29,208 nt of DNA, from the NCBI GenBank assembly GCA_024653225.1, contig JANLGA010000017.1, forward strand, positions 1,112 through 30,319, in the 5' to 3' direction. The position numbers were made by a program, and so were the translations under genes. The DNA comes from Bacillota bacterium. GTDB taxonomy: Bacteria; Bacillota; Sulfobacillia; JABLXB01. Positions 21,614 through 28,655 of the stretch are shown here, piece by piece. Position 1 is the first letter of the stretch; each line of letters opens with the position of its first letter. The notes beneath the pieces are model-generated. The model had not been told where the DNA came from, searched no databases, and was given only the letters and a program-made list of their open reading frames with translations.

Positions 21614-22758
21614 TCTGCAGTCCTCCCCCGGCGGGGCCCGGGTGTGCTCCCGGCCTCGTCGTAGACCGATTCCACCATGTCAACCATCTTCTCCACGGAA
21701 TACCCGTCGAGAACCACCTTCCGCCCGAGGGCGCCCAGCCTCGCGCGGAGCCCCGGATCGTCGAGGAGCCCGCGGATATCGCGTTCGAGAAGGCCGGGCG
21801 TCACGGACCTCCCGGAACCCCTCGCCGTGAAGTTGTGGCGGACGGCCTCATCCATTACGTTTTCGTCGAGTGTGCCGCGGAAGCCTCCTTCGCCGGCGAG
21901 GACAACCGGTTTCGCGCACGCCATCGCTTCCAGGGCGACCCGCGCCACGCCCACCACGAGGTCGGCCACCGCATACAGCGGCGGCATGTCCTCGCAACCG
22001 CCGGTCACCACGACCACGTCGCGCCCGGCGGCCCTGTTGACAGCCGTCGCGGCGTTCCGGACCTCGTCGAACCTGTCGCCGTCGCCGACGATCACCGCCT
22101 GGAACCCCGGGTAATGGCGGGCCAAGGACGCGGCCGCGCTCACCAGGTGGATCGCGGTACCGGCGAACTCACCCGAGAGGCGGCTGACGTGTACCAGCCG
22201 GGGCCCGCCGCCGAGGTTGAACTGGGCCAGCGCGGGACGGGGATCCAGGTCGGGCCTGAATGAAGACGTGTCTATGCCGTTCAGGATCACGCGTATCCGG
22301 TCGGGATCGAATCGGAAATGCCTGGTAAAGTGCGCGGCGATATCATCGCTGACCGCGATCGTGAGGTCCCCCGGGACCGTGACGAGGTTCCAGGGGAACC
22401 CGCTCGCATAGACCCCGTGGTACGTCGTGACCAGCGGCACTCTCCCCTTCGCCGCGACATTGCACACCCACGCGGGGATCCTGGCGTGGGCGTGCAATAT
22501 CTCGGGACGCTCCTCGCGCAACAGCCGCGACAATCTCAGGATCGCGGCGCACAGGCTGAGCGGCGACCTGCTGTCGAGGGGGGCCGGGAAGTGATCGATC
22601 CCCGATTTCTCGAGGTCCGCCGTGAGACGGCCGCCCCGGGACACCACGGCCACGTGGTGTCCCCTCCTCGCGAGCTCGCGCGCCAGGGTTATGACGTGGG
22701 TCTCGGCGCCGCCCAGGTCGAGGGACATGGCCGCAAGAAGCACGCGCTTCGGTTTCAA
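21610..22758 (-). CDS. GT4-family glycosyltransferase (first gene of the minus-strand operon)
   Basis: The product has 382 residues with the GT-B architecture: LLAAMSLDLGGAETHVITLA at the N-terminus, EILHAHARIPAWVCNVAA, LTIAVSDDIAAHFTRHF with RVILNGIDTSSF in the linker, then LVHVSRLSGEFAGTAI and FQAVIVGDGDRFDEVR. The C-terminal donor motif is VGVARVALEAMACAKPVVLAGEGG, where the first glutamate of the usual E-x7-E is replaced, leaving only the second (ALEAMA). I chose TTG 22758 with a GAGGGTGA site. The frame is open far upstream into the divergent gene, but that part is not conserved-looking and lies beyond the promoter at 22805-22834. Confidence 0.9.
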   Translation of the reverse strand: MKPKRVLLAAMSLDLGGAETHVITLARELARRGHHVAVVSRGGRLTADLEKSGIDHFPAPLDSRSPLSLCAAILRLSRLLREERPEILHAHARIPAWVCNVAAKGRVPLVTTYHGVYASGFPWNLVTVPGDLTIAVSDDIAAHFTRHFRFDPDRIRVILNGIDTSSFRPDLDPRPALAQFNLGGGPRLVHVSRLSGEFAGTAIHLVSAAASLARHYPGFQAVIVGDGDRFDEVRNAATAVNRAAGRDVVVVTGGCEDMPPLYAVADLVVGVARVALEAMACAKPVVLAGEGGFRGTLDENVMDEAVRHNFTARGSGRSVTPGLLERDIRGLLDDPGLRARLGALGRKVVLDGYSVEKMVDMVESVYDEAGSTPGPRRGRTAE

Positions 22759-22804
22759 GGGTCGTTCACCCTCGGATTCGTGTATTGGGCCGGTTGTCCT
22801 ACAC

Positions 22805-22834
22805 AGTATACCATCGTGGAAAACGGGGTGTAAA
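22805..22834 (-). promoter_or_regulatory. Sigma-A-type promoter of the minus-strand polysaccharide operon
   Basis: Read on the minus strand: TTTACA (22834-22829), an 18-base spacer and TATACT (22810-22805), with TGG just before the -10 (extended form). It is about 45 bases upstream of the first glycosyltransferase start and sits in the divergent gap before wecG. I see no equally good promoter on the + strand of this gap. Confidence 0.75.
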
Positions 22835-22945
22835 GTTGACGGAACGGCTCGCGAGCAGCAGGAACAATGAGACGTAACGTGGAACCAACGGTTGCCGGCC
22901 CTAGTTGGAAATGGCTGGAGCGGGGGCGAAGGGGAGGCCGTGTGG

Positions 22946-23734
22946 TTGACGAAACGGGTTCGCGTGTCCATACTCGGGGTTGAGTTCGACCCCGTGACCC
23001 TCGACGAGGCGGTGCAACGAATAAGCGCCGCCGTGGAGGACCGTAGGGAGGGCCGCGCCCGCGGGGTGCCGCGCGGTCCGGGGGCGAAAATCGTAGTGAC
23101 GGCGAACCCGGAATTCGTGCAGGCCGCCTCCCGCGACGCCGAGCTGCGGCTGATAGCCGAGCAGGCCGATCTCGTGCTCCCCGACGGAATCGGCATCGTT
23201 TGGGCCGGCATGGTACAGGGGACCCCATTTCCCGAGAGAGTGGCCGGCGCGGACCTGATCGAGGCCCTGTTGCGTCACGGTGCCGGACGGGGCTGGCGCT
23301 TCTTCCTGCTCGGTGGAAAGCCGGTGGTGAGCGGCGCGGCGCCGCCGAGGATCATGGCGCGGTTTCCCGGCGTGGTAATCGCGGGGGCGACCCACGGGTA
23401 CTTCGCCCCGGAAGAGGAGCCCGGGGTAATCGAGATGGTGAACGGGGCGGGAGCCGACGTGCTCCTCGTGGGGCTCGGCTCCCCTCGCCAGGAAAGGTGG
23501 ATGTGGCGGAACAGGGATTCCCTGTCCGCGGCCGTGTGCATAGGCGTCGGGGGAACGATTGACGTGCTTGCCGGGGCCGTGAGGCGCGCCCCGGAGGCAT
23601 GGAGGCGGTTGGGACTCGAGTGGCTCTACAGGCTGTGCGCGCAGCCGTCCAGGATTCGCCGCGCGTGGAGGCTGCCGGCATTCGCCTTGAGGGTACTTAT
23701 GGCGAGACTACGGAGGGATGCGGGTGAACGCTGA
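22946..23734 (+). CDS. WecG/TagA/CpsF-family glycosyltransferase
   Basis: Members of this family (GT26) add N-acetylmannosamine-type sugars to a lipid-linked primer, for example in wall teichoic acid or secondary polysaccharide linkage units. The 262-residue product has VTLDEAV near the start, VVTANPEFVQAASRDAEL, ADLVLPDGIGIVWA with the catalytic-region aspartate, FFLLGGKP, and VGLGSPRQERWM. The C-terminal appendage (RRAPEAWRRLGLEWLYRL) that drives membrane association is also present. TTG 22946 is preferred because GGGGAGG (22931-22937) lies 8 bases before it; GTG 22940 is too close to that site. It is divergent from the polysaccharide operon and overlaps the transketolase gene by 11 bases. 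Confidence 0.92.
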   Translation: MTKRVRVSILGVEFDPVTLDEAVQRISAAVEDRREGRARGVPRGPGAKIVVTANPEFVQAASRDAELRLIAEQADLVLPDGIGIVWAGMVQGTPFPERVAGADLIEALLRHGAGRGWRFFLLGGKPVVSGAAPPRIMARFPGVVIAGATHGYFAPEEEPGVIEMVNGAGADVLLVGLGSPRQERWMWRNRDSLSAAVCIGVGGTIDVLAGAVRRAPEAWRRLGLEWLYRLCAQPSRIRRAWRLPAFALRVLMARLRRDAGER

Positions 23735-24605
23735 GCGTCGTGCCGCGGGGCGCGGGGGGACCGGGGTGATTTCCGACCGCCGGGCGGAGTATCTCGAGGA
23801 GAAAGCGCGACTGATAAGGCGGCGCGTGATCGAGATGACGGCCGCCGCGGGTTCGGGCCACCCGGGTGGTTCGCTTTCCAGCGCCGACATCATCGCCGCA
23901 CTGTACTTCCACGTGATGAGGATTGACCCCGGGAACCCGGGCTGGGAAGACAGGGACAGGTTCGTGCTCTCCAAGGGCCACGCGGCGCCCGCCCTGTACG
24001 CGGCCCTTGCGGAACGGGGCTTCTTCGACCCTTCTGAGCTCGTGACGTTGAGGCGTACCGGATCCCGGCTTCAGGGGCACCCGGACTGCCGCAAGCTGCC
24101 GGGGATCGAGGCCTCGGCCGGTTCCTTGGGCCAGGGCCTGTCGCTCGCCAACGGCATCGCCCTGGCGGGCAGGCTGAGGGGCAAGTCCTACAGGGTGTTC
24201 GTGCTGCTGGGCGATGGTGAGTGCCAGGAGGGGCAGGTGTGGGAGGCGGCGATGTCGGCGGCGCACTGGAAATTGGGCAACCTTGCGGCGTTCGTTGACT
24301 GCAACGGGCTCCAGATAGACGGGCCCGTCGAGGAGGTAATGTCTCTGAAATCCCCGGCGGAGAAGTTCCGCGCGTTCGGATGGAACGTGTTGGAGATAGA
24401 CGGTCACGACGCCAGGCAGATCGTCGAGGCGGTCGAGGCGGCGGGGCGGGCGAAGGGTGTACCCACCGTCGCCGTCGCTCACACGGTGAAGGGCCGCGGG
24501 GTGTCTTTCATGGAGAACCAGGTGGACTGGCACGGCAAGGCGCCTTCGCCGGAGCAGGCGGAGAGGGCGCTGCGGGAGCTCGGCGAAGGGAGGTCCCTGC
24601 GATGA
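23724..24605 (+). CDS. Transketolase, N-terminal (thiamine diphosphate-binding) subunit
   Basis: This is half of a split transketolase, an enzyme of the non-oxidative pentose phosphate pathway that moves two-carbon units between sugar phosphates. It contains SGHPGGSLSSADIIAALYF near residues 43-61, DRFVLSKGHAAPALYAAL, GSLGQGLSLANGIAL, and the thiamine diphosphate/Mg motif GDGECQEGQVWEAAM ending at DCNGLQIDG. GTG 23724 gives a 293-residue protein with GGAGGG six bases upstream; ATG 23718 sits directly on that site and is less likely. The start overlaps the end of wecG and the stop overlaps the next start (ATGA). Confidence 0.95.
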   Translation: MNAERRAAGRGGTGVISDRRAEYLEEKARLIRRRVIEMTAAAGSGHPGGSLSSADIIAALYFHVMRIDPGNPGWEDRDRFVLSKGHAAPALYAALAERGFFDPSELVTLRRTGSRLQGHPDCRKLPGIEASAGSLGQGLSLANGIALAGRLRGKSYRVFVLLGDGECQEGQVWEAAMSAAHWKLGNLAAFVDCNGLQIDGPVEEVMSLKSPAEKFRAFGWNVLEIDGHDARQIVEAVEAAGRAKGVPTVAVAHTVKGRGVSFMENQVDWHGKAPSPEQAERALRELGEGRSLR

Positions 24606-25573
24606 CGCACGAACTGAATGCGCGGGGACCCGCGGCCGGGTCTCCGAAGACGGCGACCCGTGAAGCGTACGGGAAGGCGCTGGTGGAGCTCGGCCGCGCG
24701 AGGCCGGACGTGGTGGTGCTCGACGCGGACCTGTCCAAGTCCACGATGACGGCCCGGTTCGCCCGCGAATTTCCAGACAGGTTCTACAATGTGGGGATCG
24801 CCGAGCAGAACCTCATGGGCACCGCCGCGGGGCTCGCTCTCGGCGGCCTGACGCCTTTCGCCAGTACCTTTGCCGTGTTCGCCGCCGGCAGGGCGTACGA
24901 CCAGGTGAGGCAGTCCATCGCGTACCCCGGGTTGAACGTCAAGATATGCGCCACCCACGCGGGGATCACGGTGGGCGCGGACGGCGCAACGCACCAGGCG
25001 ATCGAAGACATCGCCCTGATGCGAGTGCTGCCGAACATGACCGTGATCGTCCCCGCCGACGACGTGGAGACCGAGCAAGCCGTGAAGACGGCCGCTTCCC
25101 ACGAGGGACCGGTGTACATCAGGTTGGGCAGGCACCCCGTCCCCCGGGTCACGCCGGAGGGCTACGAGTTCGAGGTGGGGAAGGCGACCGTACTCCGCCA
25201 AGGTGACGACGTCGCGCTGGTCGCGTGCGGGATCGGGGTGAGCATAGCCCTGTCGGCGGCCGAGATGCTGGCCGCCAGGGGGATCCGGGCCGCCGTGCTC
25301 AACGTCTCGACCATTAAGCCGCTCGACGCCCGGACGATCGTCTCCGCCGCGGAGAGGTGCGGCAGGGTCGTTACCATAGAGGAGCACAGTACCATAGGGG
25401 GGCTCGGCGGGGCCGTGTGCGAACTGCTCTCCGAAAGGCGGCCCGTGGCGGTGCGTCGCGTGGGGGTACCCGACGTTTTCGGCCAGTCGGGCCCGCCGGA
25501 CGAGCTCTTGCGATTTTACGGTCTGACCCCCGAGAATGTCGTGAGCGCAGTCGAGGAGATGGAGGGGAGGTGA
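24602..25573 (+). CDS. Transketolase, C-terminal (pyrimidine-binding) subunit
   Basis: This is the partner of the preceding subunit; the two assemble into one active transketolase. The 323-residue product has DVVVLDADLSKSTMTARFA, the catalytic-glutamate segment FYNVGIAEQNLMGTAAGLAL near residues 62-81, PFASTFAVFAAGRAYDQVR, THAGITVGADGATHQ, and the C-terminal domain VALVACGIGVSIALSAAEML with IEEHSTIGGLGGAV. ATG 24602 overlaps the previous stop and has a GGGAGG site; reading frames extending upstream are shadows of the first subunit. In this setting it may supply sugar phosphates for glycan precursors, but a general metabolic role is equally possible. Confidence 0.95.
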   Translation: MTHELNARGPAAGSPKTATREAYGKALVELGRARPDVVVLDADLSKSTMTARFAREFPDRFYNVGIAEQNLMGTAAGLALGGLTPFASTFAVFAAGRAYDQVRQSIAYPGLNVKICATHAGITVGADGATHQAIEDIALMRVLPNMTVIVPADDVETEQAVKTAASHEGPVYIRLGRHPVPRVTPEGYEFEVGKATVLRQGDDVALVACGIGVSIALSAAEMLAARGIRAAVLNVSTIKPLDARTIVSAAERCGRVVTIEEHSTIGGLGGAVCELLSERRPVAVRRVGVPDVFGQSGPPDELLRFYGLTPENVVSAVEEMEGR

Positions 25574-25646
25574 GAGACCGACTGGATGACTGTGCCTGAA
25601 CTGGCGCTTTTCGACTTCCGTCTGCAGGTTTCTGCCACATGAGCAG

Positions 25647-25658
25647 GACACATGTGTC
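25647..25658. repeat. Perfect 12-base palindrome in the gap before ftsE, possible operator
   Basis: GACACATGTGTC reads the same on both strands. Immediately before it is CTGC-CACATGA-GCAG (25632-25646), a small inverted repeat sharing the CACATG core. The 182-base gap between transketolase and ftsE holds no gene and no clear promoter that I can defend. Confidence 0.45.
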
Positions 25659-25755
25659 ACCCTGTCGAATAGGTCCCATGTCGTGACCGGGCCCCGAACA
25701 GGGGGAGTGGTTCCGCGCGGCCGGTGCCCCCGCGCCGGCGCAGGGGGGACGGAAG

Positions 25756-26466
25756 TTGATACGGCTGAAAAACGTGACGAAGACTTATCCCAACAATGTC
25801 GTGGCGCTGTCGAACGTCAGTTTCACGGTGGCGAAGGGAGAGTTCGTATTCGTCGTGGGTCCGAGCGGCGCCGGTAAGACCACTCTCACGAGGCTTCTCT
25901 ATCGCGAAGAACTCCCCACGTCCGGCTCCGTCGTCGTTGACGGGCAGGACGTGACTGAGCTCAACCCTTGGGAAGTACCCTACCTGCGGCGCACCATCGG
26001 CGTGGTTTTCCAGGATTTCAAGCTCCTGCCCGACAGGACCGTGTACGAGAACGTCGCATTCGCCATGGAGGTCACCGGCGCAACGAGGCGGGAGATCCGC
26101 CGCAGGGTGCCGTGGGCGATAGAGGCGGTCGGTCTCAAGGGAAAGGAGACGGCTATGCCGGAGGAGCTCTCCGGAGGCGAGCAGCAGAGGACGTCCCTCG
26201 CGCGGGCCATCGTCAACAAGCCGTCTCTCCTGATCGCCGACGAACCCACGGGGAACCTGGATCCGACGACCTCTTGGGGCATCGTCAGGCTCATGGAGGA
26301 GATCAACAGGTGGGGAACCACCGTCGTGATGGCGACACACGCCCAGGCAATCGTCAATTCGATGCAAAAACGAGTGATCGCCCTGTCGGAGGGCAGGGTG
26401 GTCAGGGACGAGGAGAGAGGGGTCTACGCGCATGAGGCCCGGTACCTTGGGATACGCCGTGCGTGA
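25756..26466 (+). CDS. ftsE: FtsE, cell-division ABC transporter ATPase
   Basis: FtsE is the cytoplasmic ATPase that, with FtsX, controls peptidoglycan hydrolases at the cell surface. The 236-residue product has Walker A GPSGAGKTT (35-43), the Q-loop (VVFQDFKLLPDRTVYENVAF, 84-103), signature LSGGEQQR (138-145), Walker B DEPTGNLD (162-169) and the switch histidine H195 (ATHAQAIV). The VFQDFKLL stretch is typical of FtsE rather than of general LolD-like ATPases. The start is TTG 25756 with a GGGGGGACGGAAG stretch upstream, giving the usual beginning MIRLKNVTKTYP. The end overlaps ftsX by 35 bases. Confidence 0.95.
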   Translation: MIRLKNVTKTYPNNVVALSNVSFTVAKGEFVFVVGPSGAGKTTLTRLLYREELPTSGSVVVDGQDVTELNPWEVPYLRRTIGVVFQDFKLLPDRTVYENVAFAMEVTGATRREIRRRVPWAIEAVGLKGKETAMPEELSGGEQQRTSLARAIVNKPSLLIADEPTGNLDPTTSWGIVRLMEEINRWGTTVVMATHAQAIVNSMQKRVIALSEGRVVRDEERGVYAHEARYLGIRRA

Positions 26467-27319
26467 GGCCCTCCGCAGCATCCGGCGGAACTCCTTGATG
26501 GGAATCGCGTCTATCAGCACTGTCGGATTGTGCCTGGTGTGCCTCGCGGCGTTCTACCTTGTGTCCGCGAACATTCGGCATGTCGCGACAATCCTGGAAT
26601 CGCAGGTCGAGATAAGGGTGTTCCTCGTCGAGGGGCTGGAGTCGAAGAGGGTCGAAGACATCAGGGAGACGATCGCCGGGTACAAAGATGTCCTCTCGGT
26701 AAGGTACGTGAGCAAGGACGACGCCCTCAGGCGTCTGAGGCAACAGCTCGGCCAGTACAGTGACCTGCTCGCGGACATCGAGGAGGCGAACCCGCTCCCC
26801 GCGTCCTTCGAGGTGAGCATGAAGTCACCCGAGAAGGTGGGCGACGTGGCCGAGGACATAGCCCGTCTCAGCGGCGTGGAGAGCGTGTCGTACAAGCGCG
26901 AGCTCGTGTACAGGTTGCTGCTTGTGACCAGGGTGTTCAGGGTGACGGGCACGTTCCTGGTCGCGGCCCTGGCCGTCGCCACGGTGGTGCTCGTCTCGAA
27001 CACCATCCGGCTGACCCTGTTCGCTCGCAGGCATGAGATAGCCATAATGAAGCTCGTCGGGGCCACGGACTCCTTCATAAGGGCGCCATTCGTTCTGGAG
27101 GGGCTGATCCTCGGGTTCGTGGGCGCGGGGCTCGCCAGCCTGGTGACGCGGGCGGCATACTCGTGGGTCACAGTGAATGTCCCGAAGGCGGTGCCGTTCC
27201 TGCCGGTCTTGCCCGGCAGTCCGTTACTCGACAGGCTGACCGCGATCTTGCTGCTTTCCGGCACCGCGATGGGCGCGTTTGGAAGCGCCCTGTCACTGCG
27301 CAGGTACACGCAAGTCTGA
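26432..27319 (+). CDS. ftsX: FtsX, cell-division ABC transporter membrane protein
   Basis: FtsX is the membrane partner of FtsE; its large outer loop activates murein hydrolases. The 295-residue product begins GYAVREALRSIRRNSLMGIASIS, then the first membrane helix (TVGLCLVCLAAFYLVSA, near residues 30-47). An extracytoplasmic domain (about 48-165) includes QVEIRVFLVEGL, VRYVSKDDALRRL and NPLPASFEV. Three further membrane helices follow, with RRHEIAIMKLVGATDSFIRAPFVLEG between them, the FtsX/MacB signature. ATG 26432 lies inside the ftsE end, the usual coupled arrangement. The M23 hydrolase gene directly downstream is a plausible target. Confidence 0.95.
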   Translation: MRPGTLGYAVREALRSIRRNSLMGIASISTVGLCLVCLAAFYLVSANIRHVATILESQVEIRVFLVEGLESKRVEDIRETIAGYKDVLSVRYVSKDDALRRLRQQLGQYSDLLADIEEANPLPASFEVSMKSPEKVGDVAEDIARLSGVESVSYKRELVYRLLLVTRVFRVTGTFLVAALAVATVVLVSNTIRLTLFARRHEIAIMKLVGATDSFIRAPFVLEGLILGFVGAGLASLVTRAAYSWVTVNVPKAVPFLPVLPGSPLLDRLTAILLLSGTAMGAFGSALSLRRYTQV

Positions 27320-27343
27320 CCATCTCGTTGCGAGGGGGACGCC

Positions 27344-28546
27344 TTGTCTAAGGATTCACCGCAGAATCGTGAGGCACCGCTCCGGGGGCGCACCCCGGCA
27401 GGCCGCGCGTTCCGAACAGTCGCGTGCGTGGTACTGTGTTGCATGCTCCTGGCCGGGTTCCCATGGCCGGGGGCCCCGTCGGCCTCTGCCGGGGAGCTGG
27501 AAGACAAGCGCAGGGAGCTCGACCGCGTCAACAAGGAAATCGAGAAATACAAGCTGGCGATATCGAAGACGCAGGGCCAGGAGAAGAGCCTGCTGGCGGA
27601 GCTCAGGAAGTTGGAATTGCAGCTCGAGCAGGCGCAGAACGACCTCAGGTACTTGGAAGCAAGGCTCCAGGCGACCCAGCGGAGCATCGAGGAGACGGAA
27701 AAGAGCATAAAGGAAACGGAGGACGCGCTGACTAGGAGAAAGGAACTCCTGGCCGGTCGGGCCAGGTGGCTGTACAAGGTGGGCCCGATGGGTTACCTCG
27801 AAGTGATTCTCGGCGCCGCCAGCGTGCAGGATTTCCTCGGCCGGCTTGAGATCGTCAGGGCCATAATGAGCCGGGACGTGGCACTCGCCGCAGGCCTCAA
27901 GGCGGACCGGGAGGACCTGGAAGAGGAGAGGGCGACCCTTGAGGAGAGGAGGGCCCAGCTGGCGTCTCTGAAGAGCCAGACGGCCCTGAAGAAGGAACAG
28001 GTCACGTCGAGGGCTGCCGAGAGAGAGATGTTCCTGGCCAAGGTGAAGAAGGAACGAAGCGAGTACGAGAAGGCCCTCGACGAACTCGAAGAGCTCTCGG
28101 AACGACTGGTCGAGATCATCAAGGACCTCCAAGCAAAGCAGGCATACAGGCCCGGCGGCCCGGTGAACATGGTGTGGCCCGCCAAGGGCGGCGTCACATC
28201 GGGATTCGGGATGAGGCGCCATCCCATCCTGCGCACGTTCAGGATGCACTCGGGGGTGGACATCGCCGCGCCGCGGGGGGCCGCCGTCGCGGCGGCCGAG
28301 GCCGGGATCGTCCTGCACTCCGGAGTGCTGGGCGGATACGGGAAGACGGTCATTATTGACCACGGCGGCGGCGTCTCGACCCTGTACGCGCATTGCGACA
28401 CGCTGTACGTCGGTGAGGGTCAAACCGTCACCCGCGGACAGACCATCGCTCGCGTCGGGAGCACCGGGCTGAGTACGGGCCCCCACCTTCACTTTGAAGT
28501 ACGAGTGAATGGAGCTCCAAAGGACCCGCTTGCGTGGGTCAAGTGA
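27344..28546 (+). CDS. EnvC-like murein hydrolase: coiled coil plus LytM/M23 endopeptidase
   Basis: The 400-residue exported protein has a signal peptide (charged start, CVVLCCMLLAGFPWPGA, cleavage after a SASA-type site near residue 49). A long coiled coil follows (about 50-265, for example ELEDKRRELDRVNKEIEKYK), then a C-terminal M23 domain (about 276-400). The zinc motifs are complete: H-S-G-V-D in FRMHSGVDIAAPRGA and the H-x-H in TGPHLHFEVRVN, so it is probably catalytically active, unlike E. coli EnvC. The coiled coil is the part that in relatives contacts FtsX. The start is TTG 27344 with GAGGGGGA upstream, 24 bases after the ftsX stop, so FtsEX and its hydrolase are co-transcribed. Confidence 0.92.
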   Translation: MSKDSPQNREAPLRGRTPAGRAFRTVACVVLCCMLLAGFPWPGAPSASAGELEDKRRELDRVNKEIEKYKLAISKTQGQEKSLLAELRKLELQLEQAQNDLRYLEARLQATQRSIEETEKSIKETEDALTRRKELLAGRARWLYKVGPMGYLEVILGAASVQDFLGRLEIVRAIMSRDVALAAGLKADREDLEEERATLEERRAQLASLKSQTALKKEQVTSRAAEREMFLAKVKKERSEYEKALDELEELSERLVEIIKDLQAKQAYRPGGPVNMVWPAKGGVTSGFGMRRHPILRTFRMHSGVDIAAPRGAAVAAAEAGIVLHSGVLGGYGKTVIIDHGGGVSTLYAHCDTLYVGEGQTVTRGQTIARVGSTGLSTGPHLHFEVRVNGAPKDPLAWVK

Positions 28547-28571
28547 CTGAGTCGGGACGATGTGCTAAACT
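28543..28571 (+). promoter_or_regulatory. Possible promoter between the M23 gene and ctp
   Basis: GTGACT (28543-28548), a 17-base spacer and TAAACT (28566-28571) with TG one base before the -10. The -35 matches only four of six positions. The terminator-like hairpin begins 17 bases after it, so this promoter, if real, would be attenuated. Confidence 0.4.
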
Positions 28572-28587
28572 GGTGATGACGGGACCG

Positions 28588-28617
28588 AAAAACCGCCAGT
28601 GACGCTTGGCGGTTTTT
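28588..28617 (+). terminator. Intrinsic terminator, usable in both directions
   Basis: AAAAACCGCCA (28588-28598) and TGGCGGTTTTT (28607-28617) form an 11-bp stem with an 8-base loop. The stem ends in T5, giving the U-tract of a classical terminator on the + strand and also on the - strand. It lies 41 bases after the M23 gene stop and ends the ftsE-ftsX-M23 transcript. Confidence 0.85.
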
Positions 28618-28655
28618 GGCTACGGGCGCGGGTGTGGGCCCGGGGGGTGTGGCTG

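Noticed and set aside
22759..23211. N-terminal extension of the minus-strand glycosyltransferase
   Set aside because: It runs antisense through the start of wecG and across a good minus-strand promoter; the typical GT4 N-terminus begins just after TTG 22758.
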